Origin: Hydractinia symbiolongicarpus
Taxonomy: Eukaryota > Cnidaria > Hydrozoa > Anthoathecata > Hydractiniidae
Assembly (NCBI RefSeq): GCF_029227915.1
Contig: NC_079886.1
Span: 20,314,501-20,378,500, forward strand
Direction of reading: 5' to 3'
Length of the DNA stretch: 64,000 bases
Shown here piece by piece: positions 47,001 through 55,807 of this stretch (positions are counted from its first letter, which is position 1; every line of letters starts with the position of its first letter). A model generated the notes under the pieces. The model was not told where the DNA came from. It made no database searches and worked only from the letters and a program-made list of their open reading frames with translations. Position numbers and translations under genes: made by a program.

Positions 47001-49867
47001 TAGCTAAACTGCTTTTCTAATTAAGCTACTCTTTTGTACAGAGGCAGGATTTGACCCAAAACAATTAAGCTACATAATTTGCAGTGATCTAAGAACTACA
47101 TACATGAAGAGTTTATAGCTAGCTAGCTGGAGGTAGCAATATATATAATTCTGACTAAGCTAGCTAGCTAGCTAGCTATAGTCAATTTAGGAAAGTTCAA
47201 AGTTACAGAATAAATAAGTAATATGACAAACCTTGTTTTTTCTGTGTAATCACACCATTTTTGTAAACAGAAAAAGACATTAGTAAAAATGGCGGCACCT
47301 TCCTGTCTTCTTCACAACTTGAAACAACAAAAACACGTCAGATAGAATTTATGGACAGTTTTATAGCTTTAGTCCTTCTTTCAGTTAGGGTAATTTTCAT
47401 ATTAACGGAGTTAATAACATATCCCAAAAATTCAATTTTTTATATGGGAATGATTTGTGATTTGACTGGATGTACTATAAATCCAAGTGAGTAAAGAAAT
47501 ATGACAGTTTCATAGAAGGATTGAAAACACAAATGCTGCGTTATATTTGCAATAAAGAATTTACCAATGCAGCCAAATAAGTTATGTCCTCTTTGTCTTA
47601 GATGTGCCTTGATGATATTGAGCATACTTTCGTCACATGTTATGGATTTCCACTGAGGGAATTTTCGGGGATCTGTCTACCTTGAAAACATTGTACTCAA
47701 AAATCACAATATTCTAAAAAATCTTTACAAACCTGATTCGTTTCCTGTAGTGGTGTTATTGCTGCTGTTGTTGGAAGAGGACATCCCCTTCCGGCCTTTC
47801 CCTAAAAAAGGACCACTATTTCTGTTATATTATCTGTTTTGTGAGCCGTTATTTCTATAGTATAGCTTCTTGTTTCTATAACGGTTTGTATATGTTAGTC
47901 CGTGCTTTAATTTATTCCTCATTTTCAATTCTTTAATGTGCTCAGGCAAGTTGTCACTAACTAGGCTTTTGTGTAACCTCAGTAGACACCGTAGTTGGGT
48001 CCTTATACTCTTCTCTCAATACAAAGAGTTTTTTGCTTTTTGCACAGTTCAGTATTTACATGGCCTAAAAAGGCAATCAGGTCAGCAGGTTTTTTGGATC
48101 AGACTTTTCCTATTCATATTTTCAGAACTAAGGATCTCATTGGCTATGGAAATTGATGCACAGAAAGCACTTGTGAGGCTTCTCCAAATTTGAGCAATTT
48201 TTACGTCTGACCCTTTTTGCATACTGGACAACATTTGCCAGAGTTCGTCATCCCTCTGAGACTGTTCAGGCTCTCATTAACTAGCTTGGAACTCCTCCCC
48301 ATTCTGAGATGTATAGAGTTCTAGTTCCTCTTCATATGCCTGGCTGAGAAGCAAGCATTCTTCATCCTGAGGGGCATCATTTTCTCTCAGAGGAAAATTG
48401 TTTAGGCTCACACGAGGAGCTGAGATTACTTTAGGAGGAGCAGTGGATGCACTTGCTTTTTGTTGAGAAGAGGTCAAAATTTTAGTGTGCTTTCTTAGCC
48501 TTAGAATTTAATTCAGGCCCCTCTCACTTTTTTTGTGATAACTTTTCAAGTACGCCATATTGTGGGCTAAAATCTTCTGACATTTCACCAAACTTAATAA
48601 GCTCCACGAGTATATAAAATGTTTTGATATGACGTCACACCTGTTGTCACACATCTGTCAACAGGTGGTATAAAAAAGAAATAAAAAATTAATTTTCAAA
48701 TTACCACAAATACTACATAGAGCAGGGATTTTCTCGTCTGTTGTATTCATTTTTTCTAAAAATAAAGGTAAAAAGTAATACTTATGTTTGATATATATGG
48801 GTTAAACATTGTTTTCGTTCGCCACTAGTGGGCTGTCATCTTGTCTCTTTGACGGATATTGCTATACTGACTTGCCGGTCGAGCTCCTTCTCACTTCACT
48901 CTCAAGAGTCTGGAAATAATTAATGAAATGAAATTATGTTTTTTATGAGGAGATTTAAAAATTGCACTCGTTTCTCGGTAGAAAATAAAAATATAGCATA
49001 TATTCCGTGTAGATTAGTCACAGTGATCAATCAGCCAATCACAATGCGAGAAAAACTTTAACCATGTGATAAGTGCGTATAAATTTTCAAATTTGTCATG
49101 ATACAATGAAGTAGACACCATTTTTTAGATCGATTTAATATTTTATATGCACAAAACTTATACATTACATGGATTCTAAAATGTCTAGTTCATTTGCGAA
49201 AAGCTGTTTTAGCATAAATATAAAGTTCAAAGCTCTCTCGTAGGCTAAGAGTTTCCCGTTTATTACATTCTGTGTATTCCTTTATTCTTGTGTAAACATT
49301 AAATCCTGGCCATCTTCTTTTATATGACTATATATTCCCCTTAAGTTGGATTTTTAGTGTTTGGTAGTTTTCAGCTCTTTTGCCTTAAAATGCAAAATGC
49401 AATTTGTTTTACCCATTATGTTCTCACAATCGTCAGTTTTTAAATATTGTGTTACTTCCTACCTTTAAATGCATGAAATAAAAACATTTCGTCTCATTTA
49501 TTTCTATCTAACACAATATTGATTTGTACACTAAGTTTTTTCTTTAACCTTTCATACAGTTCTTTTATCCTGGCGTCGTTGTTAACTTTGAATGTTAGTT
49601 CTTAAAACAGAATTTTATTGTGTGTAAATATTGTTAATTTTGTTGCAATTTTTTTTAAAGTATTGTAGTTTTAAAGTTTTTAGTTAAACATTTTAGGGCT
49701 CATCTTCTTATAAAAGACCGCCAGAAAAGGAAAGGCATCGCCTCTATGACAGTTGTGTCGACAATATGAGCAATCCAACGATATATGTTGTATTTGAGCG
49801 AGACCAGTTCTACCCAAGATACTTGGTAACATATAAAAGAAATTCTTGGTTCCGTTTTTTATATTAG
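28952..49867 (+). CDS. PARP-domain protein with N-terminal membrane segments, ten exons
   Basis: Exons: 28952-29074, 29185-29241, 32317-32355, 33690-33948, 35759-35799, 37445-37522, 37601-37686, 41880-42086, 42350-42599 and 49697-49867. Every intron is GT-AG and all phases fit, giving about 436 aa. Hydrophobic segments lie at residues 6-25 and 92-109, with a third near 150-160. A charged linker (about 160-230) precedes the PARP catalytic domain (about 235-430). There LWHGT supplies His316 and GEGSYFAK supplies Tyr346. FLVDVLVGDYCT and YDSCVDN are family signatures. The last strand reads QFYPRYLVTY with no Glu, so mono-ADP-ribosylation is the likely activity. Least certain are the exon 4 donor (33939 or 33948 keeps the frame, while the stronger GTAAGT at 33962 does not), the start (an upstream in-frame ATG lies at 28898), and missed small exons. 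It is not simply PARP16, the known tail-anchored PARP. Confidence 0.85.
29185..29241 (+). CDS. PARP gene exon 2
   Basis: A 57-nt exon with acceptor GGTAG|AAAGG and donor ATT|GTAAGT, both in phase 0. It encodes KGLVQEEMDLSLSAVPTLI, a short soluble segment. Confidence 0.65.
32317..32355 (+). CDS. PARP gene exon 3 (microexon)
   Basis: A 39-nt exon, acceptor TTTAG|GAAG and donor GAG|GTATAC, phase 0 on both sides. It encodes EEATKEMLEKIDE, a charged helix that runs into the DIKDLESRLQKSS start of exon 4 as a short possible coiled coil. Confidence 0.6.
33404..33528 (+). mobile_element. Complete 125-bp Helitron-like element in PARP intron 3
   Basis: It begins TCTATATTATAATACCC after an A and ends in a stem (GTGGATTTTTCCAC) followed by CTAG (33525-33528) and T. 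The interior has the GTCTGTCTGTCACGC run shared with 14808-14934 and, loosely, 40435-40480. No coding capacity. Confidence 0.75.
33690..33948 (+). CDS. PARP gene exon 4: second and third hydrophobic segments
   Basis: It begins DIKDLESRLQKSSQNERR, crosses a hydrophobic segment (ASILLSTGSLCLMAVILY), then a polar loop with two Cys (ECHLLPDKWDSFF, RQRCEEKL), then MRLFELVLLGFL. Three donors are possible: exon ends 33939 and 33948 both leave phase 1 and fit exon 5, while the GTAAGT at 33962 leaves phase 2 and would break the frame downstream. I chose 33948. Confidence 0.75.
34088..35259. mobile_element. 1.17-kb TIR element, hAT-like, in PARP intron 4
   Basis: The left end CAGCCCTCGAGATTAGC (34088-34104) is mirrored by GCTAATTTCGAGGGCTG (35243-35259). 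The flanks CATATTTG (34080-34087) and ATTATTTG (35260-35267) match at 6 of 8 bases, consistent with an aged 8-bp target duplication as made by hAT transposases. Sub-terminal GTCGGCAA-type phrases repeat on both sides. A third copy of the end phrase (CAGCCCTCGAAAT) lies inside at 34351. The only interior frame (34514-34317 minus) is short and unrecognised, so the element is non-autonomous. Confidence 0.72.
35759..37686 (+). CDS. PARP gene exons 5-7: charged linker
   Basis: Exon 5 (35759-35799) gives KKLGNKHKERIEI, exon 6 (37445-37522) ends ELLQKFDPAQTPVK, and exon 7 (37601-37686) gives PPATSESFTENDDSRK and ends in phase 2. The frame runs without a stop through all three and into exon 8, which is the main support. 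The composition is polar and Pro-containing, as expected for a flexible link between membrane part and enzyme. Confidence 0.7.
35836..36585 (+). mobile_element. TTAA-flanked MITE, copy A, in PARP intron 5
   Basis: It lies between TTAA (35832-35835) and TTAA (36586-36589). The left end reads ACCTATCGGTCCGG and the right end GGACCGAATAGGG, so the ends are inverted repeats with a few mutations. The interior matches copy C (51449-52148) along most of its length, including GGTCCCATACCTTTCAGAGG and ACTCGAAACTACCCCTAAAA. It has no ORF of note. Confidence 0.82.
36685..36945 (+). repeat. 105-bp tandem repeat, about 2.5 copies
   Basis: Units start at GAGTAA at 36685, 36790 and 36895, so the period is exactly 105. 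Each holds GTTTATTA.TAATGACAGG and CTCTCGAATAAGTGCCCACC, with the third unit cut short. It directly follows MITE copy A inside PARP intron 5. Confidence 0.85.
38087..38625 (+). repeat. Copy 1 of the repeat that precedes the Polinton-like gene
   Basis: About 540 bp here match 62670-63213 in the same orientation, for example CTAGAGGCTTTCAGTCCGTT and GTGATAAAGTGGTAACAAAA. The match runs into the first codons of the Polinton-like ORF (ATGGCAAAAGAAGCGCATGA, near 38595) and then stops. It is a truncated relic lying in intron 7 of the PARP gene. Confidence 0.8.
39547..39580 (+). mobile_element. Helitron-like 3' end fragment
   Basis: TATGGATTTTTGCACTGGCT leads to AACGACTAG ending at 39580 and followed by T. 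It is the same end as in the copies at 14934 and 33528, with a mutated stem. The remainder of the element is not recognisable. Confidence 0.5.
39635..39669. repeat. Hairpin with perfect 16-bp arms
   Basis: AACTAGCATATAAAAT (39635-39650) is mirrored exactly at 39654-39669 around GAA. It lies in intron 7 of the PARP gene. It could be an RNA hairpin or a tiny foldback element. Confidence 0.75.
40422..41050 (+). mobile_element. Helitron-like element, 5' end and body
   Basis: It opens TCTCTATTAATACAAAGAC after an A, followed by CTGTCTGTCTG, as in the 125-bp copy. The body from 40680 onward resembles positions 1-300 of the window (TTTCCCAAACTTGGGT; ACGGGTATACAA). Its 3' border was not found. It lies in PARP intron 7. 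Confidence 0.5.
41880..42599 (+). CDS. PARP gene exons 8-9: catalytic domain, N-terminal and central part
   Basis: Exon 8 (41880-42086) starts ILPPDSMLSSNERYPPHW and ends DKYEW/C at a phase-2 donor. It matches the PARP pattern in which a Pro-Pro-Trp start is followed by IQEICN and a Tyr-Glu before the next exon. Exon 9 (42350-42599) opens QKRLMKERT and carries MQLWHGT (catalytic His), FDWRLCKKGAYGEGSYFAK (catalytic Tyr) and SSMFLVDVLVGDYCT. The donor ACG|GTAGGT joins exon 10 in phase 0. A nearby alternative (42603) would shift the frame. Confidence 0.9.
43573..44877 (-). pseudogene. DIRS-like RNase H and tyrosine recombinase remnants
   Basis: 44867-44667 has IASDLAWGGVFM and HINIKEMSAIHLTAKSF, the RNase H start with a degraded DAS.WGWG box. 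DNITAIGAINKM follows near 44620. 44348-44136 has DPDAIFINAFSVNWHQNNFY and KWPTQPWYS. 43996-43610 begins MSSWRTGTKKQDRPFLKKW with NIDYLQPSIPNALRYLS and TACSALSSILQF, the N-terminal domain of the recombinase. 43761-43573 carries WDVSSYSTISDLY and ends LVPRVQTVHAIDIND. The C-terminal Arg/Tyr catalytic part is not found before 43573, so the recombinase is truncated. Confidence 0.8.
45200..47330. other. AT-rich insert inside the DIRS-like element
   Basis: This block interrupts the DIRS coding order. It contains two close copies of a GGTACTTTGACGTCATTTT phrase (about 45336-45374), GCTA microsatellites near 47120-47185, and a possible exon-like stretch at 46024-46131. No transposase was recognised. 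Confidence 0.4.
47342..47700 (-). pseudogene. DIRS-like reverse transcriptase fragment
   Basis: 47625-47440 reads LNIIKAHLRQRGHNLFGCIG, then LYSLGFIVHPVKSQIIPI, a stop, and KIEFLGYVINS. This corresponds to the RT region around the catalytic aspartates (the usual Y/F-D-D site seems mutated to GCIGKFF) and the following LGF.I...KS...P...FLG line. It is inactive. Confidence 0.7.
47700..48477 (-). pseudogene. DIRS-like Gag/ORF1 remnant
   Basis: 48477-48277 is open (MTSSQQKASAST, then acidic with CLLLSQAYEEELELY). After stops, the same strand continues with a basic stretch including DNLPEHIKELKMRNK, HGLTYTNRYRNKK and NSGPFLGKGRKGM. An acidic then Arg/Gly/Asn-rich layout before the RT is usual for DIRS ORF1. 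Its role would be nucleic-acid packaging. Confidence 0.55.
49697..49867 (+). CDS. PARP gene exon 10: C-terminal end of the catalytic domain
   Basis: Acceptor TTTTAG|GGC at 49695-49696. It encodes GSSSYKRPPEKE, then LYDSCVDNMSNPTIYVVF and FYPRYLVTY, ending at TAG (49865-49867). This is exactly the part a PARP domain needs after the VLVGDYCT end of exon 9, and the phase matches, although 7.1 kb of mostly transposon sequence lies between. The position that carries Glu in poly-ADP-ribosylating PARPs is not Glu here. Confidence 0.88.
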   Translation, partial: GSSSYKRPPEKERHRLYDSCVDNMSNPTIYVVFERDQFYPRYLVTYKRNSWFRFLY

Positions 49868-50600
49868 TTTTTATATACTTCGATGTTGAGAATCGCAATA
49901 AGTTACGAAATTTTCTTTGAACGAAACATACCTTTAATAGCAGATGCATTTTGTTCAAAATGGTTGCCTTGCAGCGATTAAATATTTTAGTTTTTACTAC
50001 AGTTTTTAAAAGCACGCCCTTCTCTTTAAATGTGAAATGCATATTTTTATTTATTTGTTTTTTAATTTTTCATTTAAGTTTGCGTTCTATTTCTGCTTCT
50101 TTTAAAGATGCTATACTTCTTGTGCGGTGTGATTGCTTAATCCAGCCTTCTTTAGCCGACTGAGTTGACTAATGTAAAAATGACAGTGAATTCGTTGCTT
50201 TCTTGGTTAAAGGATAGATACAAAAGCCGAGGGTAATTGGCTGACTTTCTCGCATTTTGCAGAAAAAAAATTTTAATCGAAACGTTATTTTGCATATAAT
50301 TTTGACAAAATAAATCCTTGTTGTCTAGTTTTTTGTTTAGTTAAATTCTTTAATACCCTTTAGTTATAATTTTTTATGACATTTTGCGTGTTATTATACC
50401 TAGCCACTCAGCTATGAGAATCTTCCCACTGCAGTTTTTTCGGGCAGAAATGTAACGCATGAATTTTTATGCTAGTAGTTTAAAGTTGTTTTTGTGACAG
50501 TGGCTAGTTGTGTGTAATCATAATTTGCACAATATAAATTTTTAAATTATGTAATTGTAAATTGCACATTGTTTAATTATATAATACTACTTTATACTAT
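49868..50600. other. PARP gene 3' flank
   Basis: No further coding exon is expected. Possible polyadenylation hexamers are ATTAAA at 49977-49982 and AATAAA at 50309-50314; which is used cannot be told. A 70-codon frame at 49951-50163 looks like chance. Confidence 0.35.
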
Positions 50601-50601
50601 A

Positions 50602-50848
50602 AACCTATTCGGTCCAGGGTTTTTCGAAGTTATTTAACATAATTTCCGATTTTTACATAGATCACATAAAAAGTTGCCGAAAATTGCCCGAAAATCCAAT
50701 CGGATTAATCAAGTGCAGGCATGCAGGTGTCTGATAGATAAATATTGAATCTCAGTAAGTATCATAGCTATGCAGCATAAAGGAGTTATTAAAAAAACCG
50801 TCAGAAGGGGTGGAATCTGCCACCCCACCCCTCCCGGCTCGAATGGGG
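50602..50848 (-). mobile_element. TTAA-type MITE, copy B (inverted, internally deleted)
   Basis: Its left end (CCTATTCGGTCCAGGGTTTT) equals the reverse complement of the right end of copy C, and it ends GCTCGAATGGGGTTA. Only about 250 bp remain, including the GCCCGAAAATCC phrase, so much of the 700-bp interior is lost. The TTAA flanks are mutated. Confidence 0.7.
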
Positions 50849-51448
50849 TTAGGGGTTTCTTTTAGTTTGTCCGCATTCCGTGTACTTTGGTCAAAGAAAA
50901 TTTCGAGATTCCAAAAATAATTTGAAGAAACTTTTGCGAAGTTAGAAATTGTAAAATTTCTCGGTGTTTGAAACTGGGCAGTTTTTTCAAGATAAACTTC
51001 CACCATAAAGATTTGATGTTTTTCCTTTTTTCGCTATTTTACAAAATCGCAACATTTTCTCTGATTAAAGACATCTTTGGAATATTCTCTCAATTCCAAA
51101 AATTAAGACTTAAAAGACGCAATAATTACAATTTTGTTGGTTTAAATTAATTAGCCTTGTTTCTCGGAATTGATAGTCCTTCTTTTCTGATAACACTATT
51201 CTTCTTTGAAAGGGAGTGTCAGTTATTCGATACTTGTTGGTACTCTCATCTACTTTGCAATATTATAAGTCTCGTGTTGATCTTAATATAGCTAGTTTTA
51301 TTCGTCGTAGCTCAGGTAAGATGTATCACTTCAGTATAACGGAGTACCAGTCGGTAATAATGGTGCAGTTGATTATCTGCAAATTTATGCAAATTGCGCA
51401 GCGTATCAAGAAAACAATTTAAGATTATTTTTAATAGCTCTTTCTTAA

Positions 51449-52148
51449 CCCTATTCGGTCCGGGGGGAATTCCGCCCCCTGAGAGTTTTTTTTAATAACT
51501 CCTTATCGCTACGTTATAGGGCTCTGAAACTTACTGAGTTTCAATATTTATCTACTAGACACATGCATGCCAAATTTTTAGGTCCCATACCTTTCAGAGG
51601 CTTTAATATTGGCTATTACTCGAAACTACCCCTAAAAATCCCTATGAAATCCTTATAATGGGGAAAACTTAATAACTTCTGTCAGGATTATCCTTAGAAC
51701 TTGAAACTTGCAACACAACTTTGTTTTATTAAGAATCATTTTGCAAAATTTGGACACGTGATTAATCCGATTTCCCGATTTTGTCGGATTGCCCCCGAAA
51801 ATCGGTAAAAACCGGATTTTCGGGCAATTTTTGGCAACTTTTTTAAGCGATCCCCGTAAAACGCAGAAAATATGTTAAATAACTTTTATTTACCTTTCAG
51901 AAACTTCAAACAGAATGCAAAAATTCCCTTTGGAACAAAAGTAATTAAATTTTAAGCAGATAGTGGCATTTTTACCAAATTTGAAGCTTCTGATGACGTC
52001 ACGGAAAATGTGCTGACCCAAGCAAGAATTTATTGCTGCCATTTTGTTCCTTTTATGACGTACTATAACCGTGCCAACTTTGATTCAATTTGAACGACCC
52101 TATCAAAAGTTATTGAGGTGGTCTCGAAAAACCCCGGACCGAATAGGG
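51449..52148 (+). mobile_element. TTAA-type MITE, copy C (best preserved, 700 bp)
   Basis: Exactly flanked by TTAA (51445-51448 and 52149-52152). The termini are perfect inverted repeats of at least 17 bp: CCCTATTCGGTCCGGGG and its complement. There is no protein. TTAA duplication plus a terminal CCC is the PiggyBac signature, and the broken PiggyBac at 17.3-20.3 kb also ends in CCAATAGGG|TTAA, so a related transposase probably moved this family. Confidence 0.87.
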
Positions 52149-52547
52149 TTAAAACAAATACGTTCTTACACAAGAAAAACGTGCATTTGCAGTGTATGTG
52201 TTGGGAAAGTTGACTGTACTTTTACCCAGAGAACAGAATTCTAGAAATTGCTAAAGCAACCCTGAAAATTTTAGCCCTCTATTGCAGAACCTAGAAGGGT
52301 CGCGGCGCGGCGACAACAATATTGAGGCAGAATCCACACTTGTAACAGTTGTAACAGTTGTAACGATATACAACGTATATTAGACAATAAAGACTTGTCG
52401 AACAGTATATGTAAAACATCTTTACTTGAATCATTTGCGATCTACACTGCCGATAAAAGCGATGATTTAACAGTCGTAACAGCTTGTTAAAAACGATCTC
52501 TCAACTTGCTCCTAATTATATCTAACAAAATAGGTAATAAATACATA

Positions 52548-54240
52548 CTAGCCAAATTCCCGTGAAAAAATCCACTGGAATCTCTCATTAAATCCATGTA
52601 AGGGATAACAAGCAAAAACATACAACAAAGTAATTTGAATTTTTAAAACTCACAATTTGCATTATTTTATACTTATACCCGCTAAAACAAAACGCTTAAA
52701 AATAAAAGCAGGTGCAACAACAAAAAAAAAATATAAAAATGAAAAAATGCAAAATGTCCAACAAAATCGTTATGTAAAAAGCTAAATTTGCTGAAACGAC
52801 ACACTTGCTTCGCAATTCCAGAAGTAAACCAGGGAAAATAGTATACCAGACATTACAAAAATTCAACATATTTCGTAAGTCAAACAAAAAGGTTATTACA
52901 AAATTTCCCCAATGTACAGTTTGTAATGCATCATAACAAATCAGCTATTCAGTCTTGCATACAGCAACCCTCCGTCCCAAAATTATAGTCGAAATATAAG
53001 AAATAAATAGTTGACAACACATAAAAGAGAAATATAAAATCTTGAATCATTTCGGTATATTGTATATATACCGTAACATCTTAATCAGCAATTCACCCAC
53101 TTCGTAGCGTTAAAAACAGTAACAACGGAAAAATTACTTTTTACAGTTTTTGTAAATTCTTTCTCTAGGATATACACGCTGAATTTGATAAGATTTGCTT
53201 TTTCGTTTCAGCCTCAATGTCCTAAGTTTTCCTGACAAATGCTATCCTCATTATTCTTAATATATTCTTAGCATGGTTATTCCTCAAAATATATAATGCC
53301 GTAATAAAATAAAGCTTGCTATAAGTTGCTATAGCTATTGGCAAATTCTTTTTTATATTTAGAACAAGCAATCGAGGTTGGGCATATTCTAAGGATATTT
53401 TTACATTTTTTAAAAAAAGTGCTGAATGAAAATATGTTCAGGCTCAAGACTTAATATTTAATACTTAATATTAAAAGAAAAGTTTAGCTCTGTAAGCCTA
53501 ACGGCTAAAAAGTTGTTATATACCTATATTAATTCATTTACGTACCAGTTACTCTAAACAACGCACCTGCTTTACTTTAGCTTTTTCAGTAGTTCGCTAG
53601 CTAGCGTTCTATGAATAAAAGTCCAATCTTTAACTTCGCTTCATCCCAAAGAGAAAAAATTCAAAATGTATACAATTGTCTGATACATTTGCAATCAGTT
53701 ATCTCTTTGTGACGTTATATCATCGTACGTTTTTCTTCTTTTTAAAAAATATTTCCAACAACAACATTATCATACTCGCTCGACAACCACATTTTTTTTT
53801 TACATTTTAGATTCGAATTATTCATATTCGAATGCGATAGTCTTTTTTTATAAATGGACGCAACCTCAGTTCCAGAACACAAAAATGCAAAATATAGAAG
53901 AACAAATAAGCTTTAAGATAACCTCATGATGAGTAAACATCGCCATGCCTTGTTTAAAATAACTTTTTCCATGGTTAATTTGAAAAAGAGACAACCTTCC
54001 TTCGGTTTTCTTTTTCAGTTGATAAGCAACTTGTTACCGTGAGATACGGCGCTTAATGGGTAAACAGGGGATAAAATTAAATTATTTTAACCATAACGAC
54101 CCCGTACGGCTTCTAAAATAAACAACAAATATACCCTCGTGTGGCAATTTTTTTAAGTTTAGTAAATTTTTGAGTAACGCCACGCTTTAGGGAGACAATG
54201 CATGAGCGATAAGAAACCCGTGATTTTAGTGCCGTAAACT
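52548..54240 (-). mobile_element. Large non-autonomous Helitron-like element (copy 2, inverted)
   Basis: On the minus strand its 3' end is at 52548: plus-strand CTAGCCAAATTCCCGTG, followed by a stem around AAAAATCCACTGG and ATGTAAGGGATA. The body mirrors 11340-13380. The other border fades at about 54240. The 63-codon minus frame at 52887-52696 is low complexity. Confidence 0.65.
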
Positions 54241-55760
54241 CACATAGTCACTCACACAAGCTTATTATAATGTAGGATATATTTATTTGTTATTCTCATA
54301 AAGCCTGTTCAAAATTTCTTATCGTTCAAATTCGTCCTGTTTCTCCTTACAACTTTTCAACTCTGTTCCTTCTCTCGAAGATCCGCTCTAAAACCCTCCT
54401 TCGCTCGTTTTACAATTATGTCTTTTGTTTCCCGCATTCATCCCATTGTTTTAAAATTCTTGTGCGTAAAGTACTTGTGAAACTTCACATCGTTAATAAT
54501 TAATTATCTCCGACATCCAGCTGATAAGAACGCATCAATTACGGTGATGTCTTCCTTTGCTGCGATGGAAATGTTTCCCGTTGCACTGACTTGTGGCACA
54601 ATAAATTTTCATAGGCGATTGTAAAAAGATTACGCGGCAAATGTCTAAACCACAAAACATTTTTAAGAAGACTAACAGTCAAGTAAACAATTCGCGCAAT
54701 AAAATTAAAACTACGGGCTTTTTTTTCAGGGAAAACTAACGTTTGTTTTTTATTTCTTATTTTGTATAGTGATTCACACGTCGAATAGTTGGTTTCACGT
54801 CATTCGCCCAGATAAGATCTTCCACTGCGGAATAAATAGTTCGCCATTTTCTAAATCAAAATTTGTATATATGATCTTAGTACATAAATTTCTTGGAATG
54901 AAATATCTTGCATTAGCATATGTGATATACAAACTTAAATTCAAATTCTACGCTCGTACAATAGACTACAAAAATCTAAAATCTAAAATATTACCATTTT
55001 GAACTTGTGGCCGGACTTGAATGGAGCTATCATAATTTTGTCCAATGCTATATCTACAAACAATAACGGTTTTCTTCAATGCATTATCAAAAGCTACACA
55101 ACATCCCACTTTTGTTGTATCCTTTCAAACAACTTGGGTAAAATGACCAATGGTATGTAATAAATCATGGTTGTTTTTGTAGATTTCAGGATTTACAAAG
55201 TCGTAGTTTCTAATTTCTTCATAACTGAAACAATAGCAGTTAAAAGATATCTAAGTCATGGATCCAAACAGATAGTGACGTTTTTAACACTTAACGGCGA
55301 GCCTATAGTTGGAGCACCCTAACTCCCAAGAAAGAGATTGTTATTAAAAGTTCTCCACTTGTTTTAACAAAAAAATAATACGGGCTACCTAACGGTATCA
55401 AACAAAAATCGTATGGATGTTTTCCCCAGTCGCCAATGGCAATTTAAACCTTAAAAGGAGAGTTTCTTTTCGGTCAAAAAGGGTCTTTTCAAAAACAGGC
55501 GCGCGTACTAAGGGTTAATTATTACTCCCTATTTTCATTAGTAAAACCAGCTTTCTTATCTTTTTGTAAAAAAAAGAGAAAAGAGTAATTTGAAAAAAAC
55601 TTTTTAACACATTTGGCATCTTTCTACTTACAATTCTTGGACAGCTTGGTAGACCCGATGAAACTCTGGATCACCAGATATTACGTATAAATTCTCTCCA
55701 TCATGAATACGTTTAGCGTGCAAAAAACAATTATTTTCTATCAAGTAGATTGCCCAATTC
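54241..55760. other. No gene recognised
   Basis: AT-rich intergenic DNA. The 77-codon frame at 54769-55002 shows no family features. Confidence 0.4.
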
Positions 55761-55807
55761 TAAGTAAGTAAGTAAGTAAGTAAGTGAGTAAGTAAGTAAG
55801 TAAGTAA
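55761..55807. repeat. (TAAG)n microsatellite, probable LINE tail
   Basis: About eleven TAAG units with one TGAG interruption. On the minus strand this is (CTTA)n, located about 230 bp past the stop codon of the LINE ORF. CR1/L2-type LINEs commonly end in short tandem units, so this is likely the element's 3' tail. Confidence 0.75.

Larger units (their letters stand above)
42957..48935 (-). mobile_element. DIRS-like tyrosine-recombinase retroelement, decayed, in PARP intron 9
   Basis: On the minus strand the parts appear in DIRS order: a Gag-like ORF (48477 down to about 47700), reverse transcriptase (about 47700-47342), RNase H (about 45060-44460), and a tyrosine recombinase (about 44000-43573). 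Imperfect inverted terminal repeats of roughly 60 bp lie at about 42957-43019 and 48873-48935, sharing AAATTATTcCCAGACTC and AGAGTGAG (with differences). Frames shift and stops occur in all genes. A stretch of about 2.1 kb (45.2-47.3 kb) separates the RT from the RNase H, where about 0.5 kb is expected, so a later insertion is likely. The element is antisense to the PARP gene. Confidence 0.8.

Noticed and set aside
49680-50042. 120-codon minus-strand frame over the last PARP exon
   Set aside because: It is the antisense shadow of exon 10 plus flank; the plus strand carries the PARP motifs.
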